Source of the DNA: Sodiomyces alkalinus F11 | Lineage: Eukaryota > Ascomycota > Sordariomycetes > Glomerellales > Plectosphaerellaceae | Reading direction: 5' to 3' | DNA length: 64,000 nt | Assembly (NCBI RefSeq): GCF_003711515.1 | Contig: NW_021167088.1 | Span: 1,077,769 to 1,141,768 of the forward strand | Part shown: positions 12,401-24,700 of the stretch, piece by piece | How positions within the stretch are numbered: the first letter of the stretch is position 1 | Layout: the number at the start of each line of letters is the position of its first letter | Translations under genes and position numbers: made by a program | The notes under the pieces: model-generated | What the model was told of the DNA's origin: nothing | Seen by the model: only the letters and a program-made list of their open reading frames with translations | Database searches by the model: none

Positions 12401-15400
12401 CCAGAGTAACCGCAAGTAGAGCGTATGGCTTGCATCCGGTCGAACGGGGCTGGCAGCGCGTAGTCGTACGGGTCTGCGAGGCCGGACGTGGTCAGATGAT
12501 ACGAAACACAAACCCTACCAGAGAGATAGACAGCTCTGGGTGTAAGGCGAAAAGCAACTCACTTTCTGGATGATTCATGTCAAATGGTACCACTTTGTCC
12601 ATCTGAACCAGGAGTTCGAGCTGGCTCGGCTCATGTAGCATGGAGAGACTGAAGAGGACATCATAGAGCATCTCCCTGGTGGAAGAGGAAAGAATGGAAC
12701 GGGGAACGGGCTGCGTCACCCACTCCCTTTCCGGGGGGAACAAATGCTTCCAGAATAGGTCTCGCACGATGCCGCTAACACATGTCAGTTTCTTCAACCA
12801 TGGCACTTATGGGGGACAAAGCATACTCAGGCAACCAGTCCACGGTAACGGCAGCCCCTAGGTCAGACAAGCAGGGAAGAATTATCTTCAGCAGCCCACG
12901 GGCCCCGATATCCTCGACCAAGGGCAACCCGATTTGCTAGCACCGTGTCAGTCATATGCCGTCTCTAGAGGTTCCGAGAGCTGTGAATGCGAGACCAACC
13001 TCGGACGTTTCGTGTGCACATAATGCCAACAGACAGTCCCGAACAAGGGCTCCCTTATCAAGGAGGCTCGCCTCTTCTGCCACCAATTTGTTGACCACAA
13101 GCACCGACATGTCGAAGAACTCGCCGCATTTGTCCGAATACCTGACGGCTTGAGGTATCATGTGTCTCAGGATCGGCCAGAAAAAGCCAGAGAATGCTGC
13201 CGAGCTGACAGCCCACCTGTTATCACGGTTAGCTATGGATGTACGTGTATCCGGCTACTCCGCGAAATAACATGGCCTTACGAATGGGTGCTCGTCATCC
13301 AATATTCAATTGCGTCGGCGATAGCTTTGCGGATAGATGATGCCGATTCCTTCAAGAGCAGAGTTTCGATCAAGTGACGGGTTTCGGGATGCGCCTTGAA
13401 AGCCTCCCAGAACTGAGCGTTCAAAGCCGACGACAACATGATAGCCGAGAATGTCCCCGGAATCAGTCCAGTAGAGAGATCATTGCGAGGCGATTGCGAG
13501 GCTCTCAGCAGAACGCTCACGAGCAGATCCGCTGGAGGGGTGTCCAAAGCATCTCCGTACTCTCCGTGGAAGGCGGCCATTTCTGCGGTTCAATCAAGTT
13601 AGCCTTGGAGGCGGCAAGAGCAAACAATGCAACGCAGAGAACGCACCGTTCGATGACCGTAGATAGAGACCCATGAGAGATGAGCAAAGATGCCCCTGGA
13701 TACTCTCCCCCGAGTAGACATCTAGGACCTGAAGGTCGGAGATGGCCTGAACCAGAAGAGAGTGGACACGATCAATTGGCGCAAACTGCGCCTTCGGCTC
13801 GCCGGTCTCATCCTGTTCTCCAATAGAGTACTTTCTTCCCTGGAGCCGCACGGAGTCCAAGTACTCTTCTATTGCGTGCGCAGCGTATAGAGCCTTGTAG
13901 GGTTGGCTCTCCGGAAAGATCTCCGCACAAGGGGTTGACGACGAATGTATGGCTTCTAGCATTCGGGGATCGGCGGGAAGGTTGATGAGAAAATTATAGA
14001 TCTGGTAGCACACTGTTAGCGAATTCCTAGGTCCAGGATAACGTTGTCCAGCCTACCTCGCCAGCCATGGGTTCTGGCAGACTGAGATACCTCCATAGCT
14101 GGTCGAAATGGCCGAGGATGTCGATCTCAAGAGGCGATGAACCAGGCCTGATTCTGACGGAAGAATCCGTGCTGCTGACTTCGTTCTTCACAAGAAGGAG
14201 TCCTTCGCGGATGCCGAGTTCCTCGAGTGACTTGGATATCTCGTCCTCTTCGGGCGCAAAGGGTTTGCCTCGGTAATAGACGCGGAAGTTCCCAAATCCG
14301 GTAGCCTCCCGCAGGGTCGCCAGCAGAGACGCGGCAGTATTTTTGAGTCCGATCTCCAATGGTCGCACTTCGCTTCGCGTGTTGGTGTCGAATGACTGGT
14401 ATTTCATATTCGCGAGCTCTCCTTGTACGTCATTAGATGGCTGCAGTATGAGGGAGCGCAAGTCGGGCGTCGCAAACTGAGCCTTAGCCTGATAGGCTTT
14501 CAAGAACTCCTGAAGCACAGCCAGAGATCGACGGAAGGCGCGCTCGTACTCGCAGATATGCTGCTCGCCACCCGATGTGATATCCATCGCTTCGCCGTCG
14601 CCGCCGCCGTCACTGCGAGTGCCAAGTTTCTCTCTCGCGGCTTCCATCTGCTCAAGGCAGCGGTTCACAAGGCGAGAATGAATTCTGCGTGCTCTGTTGT
14701 ATGGGTATTCCAAAATTGACTTGCTTTCGACATAGACGTCCTTGGCCAGAGTCTTGATCATGGCGGTAACCAAGTCCGGCTCACCAGCGCTGAGGATCAT
14801 GCGCCATAGCTGCTCGATAGCATGATGCGCAACTCCGTCATCGTCATCCAAGGCATGGTTGATGCCGTTGACCTCTGGGAGAAGAAAGCTCCGAACAAAC
14901 TGGAGAGCGCCAACGCATAGGCAGTTGGGTGGAAGCTGGGGCAAGTACTCGGAGAAGCAGAGCGATGGGAAATGGTTGTCGGGTTTAGCCCTCGCAGCAA
15001 CGGTATTCAAGATCTGCCACCCCGCGTCCCTGTCATGTCGGCTGGGAGCGAGCGGCCCCACCATCACGTTCCACAGTTGTAAGCCTAGCTCGGTAGTAAC
15101 AGTGCCTGCAGCATGGAGGAGTATGTTCAGAATGAAGTCCCTGCGCGGAGTATTGGCAGGACCATGCAGGATGCTCGTAGGACCACCTTCACGCTCACGA
15201 CGAACGGTGTGCTCGAGTTCTTCAACGAGGATGTGGGCCAAATCATGCTCTTCGACTAGCTTGCGACATTCCGACGACGGAGCCGGCCAAGCGACAGCCC
15301 ACAGACACCATAGGCTACCCAAGGAGCTGTCGGATTCGACCGAGATACCCCGGGCGCACTCGGCATACAGTATATATCGAACCTGCATGTCCAGGCCATG

Positions 15401-17761
15401 CGCAACGAGCTCTCGGAGCCTCGAAATGGCAGCTTGGTGCATGTCGGGATGCACAATCTGCGAGTCGGTCCCCGCCACCGACGAGGCTCGGACTAACCGC
15501 ATGCATAGTCTGTGCAAGAGGAAGTCTTTCGCGCCGAGGTCGGTAGGGAAATTCTTCATATACTGCCTGAAGACTGCATCGAAGAGCAAACGAAACGGCG
15601 GGGTGAACTCCTCGACGGGTAGGTCCCGGAACTTGCCGCAAAGGTAGAGCATGTCTTGCTTTGTAAACAGCCCGAGGAGAACAGACGTCAGGCGCAGCAG
15701 GGCCTCCGAGACTCTGGGGTTTTGAGCTGTTGCCAGCGTTCTCCACAAGAGGTCCGTGTGGCTGTGTTGGTAGCGCTTTGTGACGACGAGAAAACCAACA
15801 ATATTGCCACTTTCGCCGGTAATCTCGGGATGACAAGTCGAGCCCAGGAGGTATTCAACGAGTTTGGCGTCAAGTATGATCCCAGCGACATGGTTTAGGA
15901 TGGAGTCGGCTTTCTCTTCTTCAGTGAAGCGCTTCCAGAGTGAGACCAGGTCGGTACAAGTCTGCGAAACAGCCATAACGCGGAGCTGCATCTGGCTCGA
16001 CATGATGATACGCGTTGAGACATCCAGGCGCCATTCCCAGGCAATAGCCTCGGCGGTGAGGTGAGGAGGCAAGTCTAGATGGGTTTCTCTGTGCGTCTTC
16101 AAGCGCTCAACGGCTTGACTGTGGTCTCCGCCCAAGCTGGTGCGAAGGAGGTCCATAAGCGCGGTAATCAAGCATTGAGTCCCGTCACTGCTGAGATGAG
16201 TGACATGTTTGTCGATGGCCGTGGAAAAAGCTTCAGAGACTGTAGTAAAGAGCTGGTACCCTACGGCAAGCCGAGCCTTTGTCCGCGCAACTGCTTGCGA
16301 AAGAACACCGGGATGAAGATAGGACCGACAGGTCTCTCTTAGGAGCCCAGCCGCAGCCGCAGTGGGGTGCAAAATCGACTCGATCATCTGAGGATACCTG
16401 GAAAAGAGGGCGATCTGTGCCTGGACAAGCTTGAGGAGAAAGGAGACCTTCCCCTGGGGTGTGGACTGGAAAGCGTGGAGGAAGAGGCCAGCGTCGTCCA
16501 TGCTATCGGAAGAAGACTCGCTGTCCGGACTTGTAGTGTTCTGCCCACGCGAATGCTCCCGACGGGACAAAGGGCCGATGATGCTGAGGTACTGGGCAGA
16601 TATAAGAGGTGGAGGCTGAGATTCTTCGAGCAAGGAAGGCAAGAGCCGATATCTGCAGAGCATTTCGTAGTCGAGGCCCGCCGTGGCGGCGGCAAGGTGC
16701 GCAAAGGATAGCAAGAATCTGGTTATAAAGTCGCGCACGTCGTCACTGGGTCTCTGATCTTGGGACCTGCCAATGCCAATTAGTTCAGACTCGACTCGTA
16801 ACAGACAGACAGGTCGTGGAGAATAGGAGGCATACAGTCTGATACAAAAACACCAGGCCAGGTCTGGAAGCGCGAGCCAAAATTGCCGGTGACGTTTGAA
16901 TGAGTCGAAGACCCGGTCTGGGTCGGCAGTACGGAAGAAGTGAACAACAACCCGTTCGATCCATTGGGTGACGGGCATAATAATGCTTTCGTCTCCTGCT
17001 GCTGCAGCTGTTGTTGTCATTAGGTCGAAACGCTCAGCTGAAGCGGGATTGCTGCACTTACGCCCTTGGAAGTATTGTATGATCCGGGCAAGGGGTGCGT
17101 AGGGAGGCTCGGTTCCGGAGTCATAGAAGGGGAAGACTTCGGCGGGATCTTGCTCTCGCGGTACATCGGCATCGTTCACTGGACCAATAACCTCTGCGTT
17201 AGGGCTGTCACTACCAGCCGTCGTCGACGGGGACGAGGTATGGCCCGGAGACAGAGAGGTTTGACTCTCCACAAATTCGAAGTCGGGAGTATCGGCGCTA
17301 CCATCAACTTTGCCGGGCCCGGCAGGTTCCAGCTCGACGGACGGACAAATGGGTATGTTGGGGCTCGGCGAAGAGAGTGTTGGGGACGGGCCCTCGTGCG
17401 CATCTCCGCGCAGATTTAATGTTGTGATATGACTTTGTGCACTTTCGTGGATGGGCTCAGTGCCAGTAGGTCGGGTTTCTGGGGTCTGAGCGGTGGGGTA
17501 ATCGGTGTCGGAAGTCATGGCGATGTCTTGAACAGGGCCATTGTTTACCTGTTCAGATGGCTCCATGATGACGGAGTTTAAGGTGTGGTTGTCGGACGCG
17601 TAGCTCTGATGGGATCGGCTGGGAGAAGCGGAATGCGAAGTTCGACGTCGCTTGCGAGATATATCGTCGTCTCCGTTATCGCATGGTTTGCGTCGTGCCG
17701 GGTAAGGCTCAACCGAGGCGGCACAGTCAGGTCCGTCTGAGGGTGCTGGAGATCGATCCAT
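9437..17761 (-). CDS. large USP34-like ubiquitin carboxyl-terminal hydrolase
   Basis: Deubiquitinating cysteine protease. Minus-strand exons: 17761..17062, 16995..16836, 16766..14057, 14001..13647, 13582..13282, 13216..13000, 12936..12827, 12774..12563, 12473..11910, 11845..11794, 11738..9619, 9549..9437. They sum to 7614 nt, or 2537 aa. The first two introns (66 and 69 nt) are in frame; leaving them in adds 45 residues. The first ~1590 residues are helical-repeat-like after a basic, disordered N-terminus. The USP core follows: Cys box GLRNLSNTCYLNS (about residue 1620), zinc-ribbon CGTC, LIFHLKRFDFD, and His box SGTAESGHYYSYI (about 1870). A ~600-residue C-terminal region ends in an acidic tail. 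Architecture and size match the fungal USP9X/USP24/USP34-like group. Substrates are unknown. Confidence 0.9.
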
Positions 17762-19363
17762 CTGGCTACTGCAGAGCAGTCGTTCAGAACAGGTGTTGAC
17801 TGTGAATCTGTAAGGCGTGCAGAGACGTCAATCCGTCGTACAAGACGACTCGACGACCACTGTCCGGTGTCAGCATGTGACTACTAAGGCTGCAGACAAC
17901 AACCGGTGAATAAGCGAGGCAATGGTGCATGACCAGGACGTAAACGTGACGGAAAGGAAGCGACACACGCTTGCCAAAAGCTGTGAGTGAATAATCGCAA
18001 TTGAAAAGGAGGACAAGATGATTAAGGTAAAACAAAGAGACGAAGAGAAAAACAAATCCAGAAGAAGCCGGACCAAAATAGCTACCAAGGTGTGTGTGGT
18101 GTGTGTACGTAGGTAGGTGGCAGAGTTCGGTGAGGCTTGTGGGGCAGCTGGGCCCTAAATCCAGCTCCTTTTCTCCTGGCTAGATATGTACCCGGAAGCT
18201 GCTGGCAGTCAAGAATGCAGCTTTTGACGTCGCGACAGTGGTGATAATGTGAGGAAATGGTAACCGGTGAGGAGAGTTGACCGAAAAGGTGCATGGTAAT
18301 CATGAACATGAACCGCACTCCGTAGCTCCGTAATCAAGTAACGCGTAGTGTAGAAGAGTTACGCGCGCCTCGACTAAGGAGCTATTGCGGGGCTATTTGG
18401 TATCTGAAAATGGCGTGGGGGGGGTTGAGGATGGCGGGGGGGGAAGGTAACAAATTAGCAACGTACCGTTGTACCTTTTTACCTTGGGCAGGCAAGGGAG
18501 AGAGAGAAGGTTCAAGACCGGAAGGAGCTAGAATATCCGTACTCCGTACCCCGTCGGTACGTTACCTATACAGTACCGTAGTCTGTGTCGCCGTATCTGA
18601 GGGACCTAAATACCTTATTTTGAGCTTAGCGATAAGCAGGGGTCCTGGAGCTACCGCATGTACGGAGCACATCTCGAGTTGCTTGGGCTGAAAGAGGTGA
18701 ACTATCCGTTATCTGTTGAGATTCAGTCGGTTGATCTCGCGTCTTGGCTGTGCAGAAACACTGTCGGTTAGTAGGTCCGTACGAAGCGAAGTACGTAGTA
18801 CGGAGTACGGAATAGGTAGTAAGGTGACGCGTATATGGAAGATGACAGGTGACGCCGTACTGTAACGTCGGGGTGGGGAATGAGGGGATGTGAGAGCTGC
18901 TGGGAATCTGTGTGGGAAAACGAACCGTAGGGCCATGACGATCGGGAGCTTTCGGGGCTAGAGCAAAGGTAAGGTACGAAGTAGACGCGATTTGATTAGT
19001 TCGGGAAGGACTTGATCACATCGAGTCTTCGTACTATTCAGTGCCAGAGTGGGCGTCAAAAGCACGGGAAAAGAAACGCATCCAACTTGCCCCTTGATTC
19101 TAGTTCCTGTGACGGCAGATGGGTGGAAACTTGAAAGTTGGATAGACGGGGGTTCTGGAAGTGATGTCGAGGCACATGGAAATGGGTGAGGACTACCTCT
19201 AGCTATAGTTAAGGGCAATGGAAGGGTAGACGAAGAGAAATCGTGGCGAGATCGGGTTTCCTTTTCCTATAAATGACGGGCGTGGTCTGAAGATGAATGG
19301 AATGAAGGCATTGAGATATGCCTATGGATAAATAGGCAGAGAGCGAGAGCGAGAGATAGAGAT

Positions 19364-19405
<42 letters not shown>

Positions 19406-20654
19406 TCAGCGGTGATTCAAATAGCTCTGGCATTGCAAGGCATATTGTACGATATGGGAGACACAATATGTGAGACGAACCAAGGCACAAAGGCCATAGA
19501 AGGAGGTGAATATACACTAAACAACAAGCGCGGAACGGACAATGAGTGTGCTTACCTTGGATATCTACCTTAAGGTGCCTTATGCAGGTTGGTTCCATCC
19601 GCTGGCCTAGGTAGACTACCTACGTACCTCTTCTGGACAGGACGAGATGCGATGCTTCCACTACCTACCTTAGCTAGGATCGTATTGAGTAGCTTTTCGG
19701 ATTTGCCCTGCCAGAAGGCACCTGATGGTGCGCTCTGGCTGCTCGTGCTCGTGTCTTTCTCTGCAAGAGGTCGCTGGCTCTGATTGGAACCAGGCGGACA
19801 AAAAACGACCCAAGAGGAGGATGGACAGAGAGCCAAGATAAAACTGCCTTCTTCGGTCTAACCGGCTGTTTTAATTCAGATACAACTCAACATATTGCCA
19901 AACAACAGACGATATGCTTTGATGTTTCCTCTACTCTCCAACCCAACGCGGACGTTGAAACTAAATCTGGTTCATTGGTGATACTTCAAATTCGCCCGAT
20001 GCCCCAAATATATCCAAGCACAACAGATCCAGCTTGTCTCAGTTGAGAGAGCAAGACTGAAGGATGGATGGCTGTATCGTCACCATGACTTCTTCCTTGT
20101 TCGCCCGTAAGACAGCTCCCCAGATGGAGCTGCCGGAATGGCCAAGCAAGACTTGTCCGTACTTCAATAGCTTTCCGTATCAAAGCAAGTCGTCTGATCT
20201 ACCTCGTGAATAAGGTAGCTTTCTTCTTTTTTATAAGGTAAGGTAGTGTCGACTCGCTTCTCCGGGTTGCCTCGTTCCGAAGCAAGTTATATCTTACCTT
20301 ACCTGGTAGGTAACTGCCGATAAGATAAAGCTGGATCTATGCCACGCCACACATCTCATATCTGACAGGACCCACATCATTCTTATACCTACAGCCACGC
20401 CGCGCCGTCAGAGGCATGGATTTTACGAGGAGAGCCACGTGACGACACACCAAGGTTCTGTGTGGCGCCGATCCCGGTCATTCCCGGTTCCATCCTCGGA
20501 TATGTAAGCCAGTGACTCCATGGTCACGCCATTTCAACCTCCAAGTTCTTGATGAATACAACCCTTCTTTAGTTCCGTTCTTAATCTCTCTTGCAACTAT
20601 TGTTCTACGGATAGACAAGTCAACGGGTGTACCAAGGGATCGCCTCGGACAAAG
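17762..20654. other. 2.9-kb intergenic region rich in short repeats
   Basis: This spacer holds the divergent promoters of the deubiquitinase gene and the dephospho-CoA kinase gene. It contains G-runs near 18418-18445, clusters of GTACGGAGTAC-like palindromes at about 18535-18590 and 18770-18812, a (GA)n array, and AAGGTA/TACCTT motifs at about 19553-19627 and 20203-20320. No frame resembles a gene. Confidence 0.55.
19338..19402. repeat. GA-rich microsatellite
   Basis: About 65 bp of GAGAGC, GAGATA and pure GA dinucleotides. The opposite strand is a polypyrimidine tract. Confidence 0.92.
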
Positions 20655-21470
20655 ATGCTGCTCATTGGCCTCACTGGCTCCATTGCCACAGGCAAATCAA
20701 CCGTCTCGTCCATACTCTCTGGCGCGCCACAATCACTGCCTATTATTGACGCGGATATCCTGGCGCGCAAAGTGGTTGAGCCGGGCACCAGCGGTTACAA
20801 TGCCATCTTGAAGCACTTTGGCCCTACGGCCCCGGATCTCCTCATTCCCACCTCCAAATCCATGCCGGAGCAGGGGCCGGACGGTAAGGGGAGACCACTC
20901 AACCGTCCGGCACTGGGGCGGAGGGTATTCGGTGACAGTCCCGAACGCAAGGCAGATCGCGCCATCCTCAATGGCATCGTGCACCCCGCCGTCCGCAGGG
21001 AGATGTATAAGGCCCTCTTGCGATACTACCTACAGGGCCACTGGGCCGTGGTGCTTGACGTGCCGCTGCTCTTCGAGTCCGGAATGGATCGCATCTGTGG
21101 CACGGTGATCGTTGTCGCTGTCAAGGACTCCGCGGTGCAGATGGCGAGGCTGCGAGACCGAGACCCGCATCTCAGTGAGGAGGATGCCCAGAACCGCGTC
21201 GTCAGCCAGACAGACGTGCGGTTCAAGGCGCGGCGGTGCGAGGCCCGGGGACCAGGCAAGGGCATAGTCCTGTGGAATGATGGGTCGAAGGAAGACCTGG
21301 AACGAGATACTAGATTGGCCATCAGCCAACTCCGGGCTGCGAACCCATCGTGGTGGAATTGGTTGCTCCTGGGGTGCCCCCCACTGGCGGTGGTCGTGGC
21401 AGTATGGCGCTTCTGGCAAAATACTAGGATCAATCGGAGGTGGAAGGAGCAGGAATCTTCAGGAAGTTGA
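20655..21470 (+). CDS. CAB5: dephospho-CoA kinase
   Basis: Catalyses ATP-dependent 3'-phosphorylation of dephospho-CoA, the last step of coenzyme A synthesis. Single exon, 271 aa. A P-loop GLTGSIATGKST lies at residues 5-16, followed by DADILARKVVEPG (about 33-45) and VLDVPLLFESG (about 134-144), with the arginine-rich lid region MARLRDRDPHLSEEDA and a SQ-type motif VVSQTD. The extra C-terminal stretch has a hydrophobic segment (about 235-253, WNWLLLGCPPLAVVVAVW) followed by a basic tail, which suggests membrane attachment. A seven-codon upstream frame (20552..20572) sits in the leader about 80 bp before the start and might modulate translation. Confidence 0.92.
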   Translation: MLLIGLTGSIATGKSTVSSILSGAPQSLPIIDADILARKVVEPGTSGYNAILKHFGPTAPDLLIPTSKSMPEQGPDGKGRPLNRPALGRRVFGDSPERKADRAILNGIVHPAVRREMYKALLRYYLQGHWAVVLDVPLLFESGMDRICGTVIVVAVKDSAVQMARLRDRDPHLSEEDAQNRVVSQTDVRFKARRCEARGPGKGIVLWNDGSKEDLERDTRLAISQLRAANPSWWNWLLLGCPPLAVVVAVWRFWQNTRINRRWKEQESSGS

Positions 21471-22109
21471 TTGCGGATGATGGCACCATCGTGGCATATC
21501 CAACAACCCGCGATCAACGTCCTTCAACCGGCTTGGGAGTCTTCAAAACCGGTACTGTTCCTTGGGCGGCTTATATTGCTTTTTCTTATACCAGCTTTCG
21601 TCCTTCGATTCCGTCATGTCAGCTATTATATCGTCGTAACAAATCAAGTCCTTCAAGTTGTCTCGAGATTAGAATTAAGTGAGTCTCCGAAGTCAGAACA
21701 GCTGGCCGGCGAATGCGATCTCCATTCTGCTTCGTGAGATATTCTTAGCGTCACAGTATCTCACTCGGGGGGAGGGTTCACCGCCAGCTGAAAGGTAAGG
21801 ACGCTAAGAATAAGTCTCCAATATCCCTGAAAGAGCTCTGGCTATATCAAGGGCTGCTGCCTGACTGGCTGTATAGTCACGTGATTATACGCAACAGGTC
21901 ACTATAGGTACCTTGATGCATGATCTTACCTCTGCCATGCAATATTTCGCTGGAGCCAATACCTCTATGTACTTCCAAAATTAGCGTCTTGACCCCCTTG
22001 CTTTTTTCTTTTCTTTTTCGGCCCTGCAAGGAGCTCTAGAGCTTCGTTCTTGAAATCCACCCGCGATAGTTTTGTACCTTCTCTGTAATACGAGCACCTT
22101 CGAACAAAC
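21471..22109. other. spacer between CAB5 and POP3
   Basis: This spacer contains the CAB5 3' region and the POP3 promoter, including a pyrimidine-rich tract just before the POP3 start (about 21999-22025). No gene is supported. Confidence 0.55.
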
Positions 22110-23109
22110 ATGCAACCGACCAATTCCCAAATGAAGAGCGCAGCCACCGCATCCCTTCGCAAGAAGGTGGTTCACTCGGTCGACACCCCCTATAGCGCAA
22201 CTCCATGGTACGACTTGACGCCCTGTCCGTAAGATAGATAGCATTTAGTAACTTGCTGACGGCTTCTAGGCCGGACATATCCACCGATAATCAGGAGGCT
22301 ATACTCGAACTTCTTTGTCGGTACGTGCCATACCATACGCACTAGGAGGTGTCTTCATGTGATGTGTAAGGTTCCAATAACCGACACGCACGCCTGTACC
22401 GCCGATGAGTGGCTTACGCTACTTGGCCAAGAGATGACCTTCGTCCCAAAATCCACCAGCTAACTTTACCTCACTGCTTAGGTTTCTTGCTCCCCTCGGC
22501 CAGTGTGCTCGGAGCAAGCAGCCATCTAAGGGGAAGCGATCAAGAAAGCGGAAGCGGAAAATGGAACCAGATGGAGAGCCGGCAAGGCCTCCGATCGTTA
22601 AACCACCTCCACCCGAGACAGCTCCGTTTGTCGATGTCGGACTATCCAGCATTACGAGGACGCTCCAGGAACTAGTATCGCAGCATAATCAGCCGATTCA
22701 GCTCCCCGCCCCCGAGTTGGATCTCGATTCGGATTCTGATAGCTCCCAACAACCTTACGCCGTCATATTTATCGCTCGATCGGGGTATCCTTCTGCATTT
22801 ACGAGCCATTTCCCGGAAATGGTAGCTGCCGCCTCCCGGGTGTTGCCGTCGGCGTCGCCAATTCGGTTGGTTGGCTACTCGAAATCATGTGCCGACAGAT
22901 TGAGTGCAAGCCTTGGTATCTCCAGAGTCTCTTCTGTCGGCATTCGCCAGGGGGCCCCCATGTCCCAGGCACTTATCGACTATGTTCGGGATTGCGTCCC
23001 GCCCATCGTGGTTCGCTGGCTCCAGGAGGCCGAGAGCGCGGAATATCGCCACACCTGCTTAGTGGCTGAAGAGAAGATGGTATCCATCCAAAAGACATCT
23101 CAGCAGTGA
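22110..23109 (+). CDS. POP3: RNase P/MRP protein subunit Pop3
   Basis: Protein subunit of RNase P (tRNA 5' maturation) and RNase MRP (rRNA processing), acting in the nucleus/nucleolus. Three exons, 22110..22207, 22270..22320 and 22482..23109, give 258 aa. The first two junctions restore VDTPYSATPWPDISTDNQEA and ILELLCRFLAPLG, the conserved Pop3 N-terminus; a basic stretch KRSRKRKRK follows. The C-terminal half has the L7Ae-like Pop3 core (YAVIFIARSG, IRLVGYSKSCADRLSASLG, SSVGIRQGAPMSQALIDYV, PPIVVRWL). Starting at the later ATG (22561) would cut off the conserved N-terminus. Confidence 0.85.
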
Positions 23110-24071
23110 CTTGGCTTGAAGCTATGCTGCTAGCAACCCCCGCTTCACTCTAACTTTGATGGCCTGTGAGGGCACATCCTTGGACAACAGGACACGACGG
23201 AAGCCCAGTTTCCGACAACTCAAAAATGATGTATACGGGCTTTGACTAACCCACGTAGTTGTTTTTCTTGGCTGTCACGCTTGACGGTTGGGAGATACTC
23301 CTCAGAAAATGTGCAGTGTCTATTTCCGTTTCAAAATTGGCGGGTCGCGTCCGTTTGAGGGCATATCGGGGTCCACAGAACCGATTTGCGCGTCCTGGCC
23401 TTATACTATTAACACAACCACGCGGTGGAAGGGTAGCTGGGTGGACCCAGTCCTGCATCACTGTCGGGCAGAAGCAGCACCGGTTGATGATGTGATCCCA
23501 GAGCAATGGAGGTTCCATCGGAATCCAGAGACGATGTCCCTGCTCAGTCTACAGCTTCTGGATCACCCCGGTGCTGCGCTCGTTGAAACGAAATGCTATC
23601 TTATCTCGACTCATCTCAATATCAAGACGATGGAATTAGAGGTTTCTTTGGGATGAGCAGGTTATTGAGACGATCCAGATGGAATGAACAAAGAAGAAAG
23701 GCTGAGATAGACCATACTACACTCTCGGAGATTCTCGTTCACGGAAATCAATTATGTGCCTGCCTGCCTAACCTATAGCAGACCCCGGTTTGCCTGCCTT
23801 GCCAGAACCCTTCTCCTCTAACCTACCTTACCTTAGGTACAAAGCAGGGACGGGTCCAGTTATGTCGTGCTTTCCGCCCATGCCTTAGCCTTTGCCAAGT
23901 CGACGGTATTCTACTACAACGGGGTGAATTTAGGCAGGGACGTAAAGAATCGAGTCGGAAACACCTTCCCTTGCAGGTTCTCAAGGAGGAACCTGGAAAA
24001 TACAAAAGAATCCAGTTTTTACAAAGGAGTTAAGTACCTACCTGCTTTGTGTGTATTAGATGAGAACCGCA

Positions 24072-24186
24072 CTACCTAAGGTACCTTACCTTAGTTACAC
24101 GGGGACGATTCGCAGGCTGTTAAGCAAAGGTAAGGTAGTTACCTGGGCAGCAGGTAACTTCCTAAGGTAAGGTAGGTAAGGTAGAT
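24072..24186. repeat. cluster of AAGGTA/TACCTT short palindromic repeats
   Basis: At least eight copies of AAGGTA or its complement occur in about 115 bp, several back to back so that they form perfect short palindromes (for example AAGGTACCTT). The same motif recurs at many other intergenic sites in the window. Confidence 0.8.
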
Positions 24187-24630
24187 CTTCTACAGAAGAA
24201 CTATTCAGTTGGACCTCCTGGTATCCTAGAAGTGGCTTTTTCTCTTCAGACTTCCAGCTTGGTATCTTCATCTTCACGTCGCGAGGAGAAGAAATCTGCA
24301 AAGTCCTGGCTTTTATATCTCCTTTGACGAAGCACCTCCTAAGACCGATTCCCATCCAGTCAAATAAACACCAATATACGAGAAGCAGCCATGCTCAACT
24401 CAGAGACGGTCCTAGCTGACGCCTGTCCTTCACAGTATGTTTCTCTCTCTCTCTCGTCTCTTGAACACTCGAGCCTGCCAGTCTATTCCGAATATCAGGC
24501 TCAAGGACTGATTATCTTATGCAGCTCGTTTTGACAGGGACTTCCACAAGACGTCTTTTCTGTCTTCGCGCGTCAAGTCAACTGAGAGCTCATCAGCCTG
24601 CCTGACCCTCTGAGCTCCGTCCTCTGTTCG

Positions 24631-24660
24631 TCTTTCTTTTCTTTCTTTCTTTCTTTCTTT
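24631..24660. repeat. CTTT microsatellite in the leader of the next gene
   Basis: About seven CTTT units, roughly 40 bp upstream of the ATG at 24701. Pyrimidine tracts in this position are common in fungal core promoters. Confidence 0.85.
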
Positions 24661-24700
24661 CCGTTTCTTTTAACGGCCGGTACTACCTCCGCTGTCCGCC

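Larger units (their letters stand above)
23110..24700. other. intergenic region with a dense AAGGTA/TACCTT cluster
   Basis: A 123-codon frame (23288..23656, plus) has no recognisable domain and is not called. A densely repeated AAGGTA/TACCTT segment at 24072..24186 is listed separately. The right part is a pyrimidine-rich leader ending in a CTTT array just before the next start. An ATG at 24391 followed by a GTATGT donor-like site near 24438 could be an unmodelled upstream exon. Confidence 0.5.

Noticed and set aside
14859..15647. 262-codon forward frame opposite the deubiquitinase
   Set aside because: It is a shadow of the minus-strand gene, caused by codon bias.
23288..23656. 122-codon frame between POP3 and the next gene
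   Set aside because: I considered it as a gene fragment, but it has no domain and overlaps another open frame of similar length.
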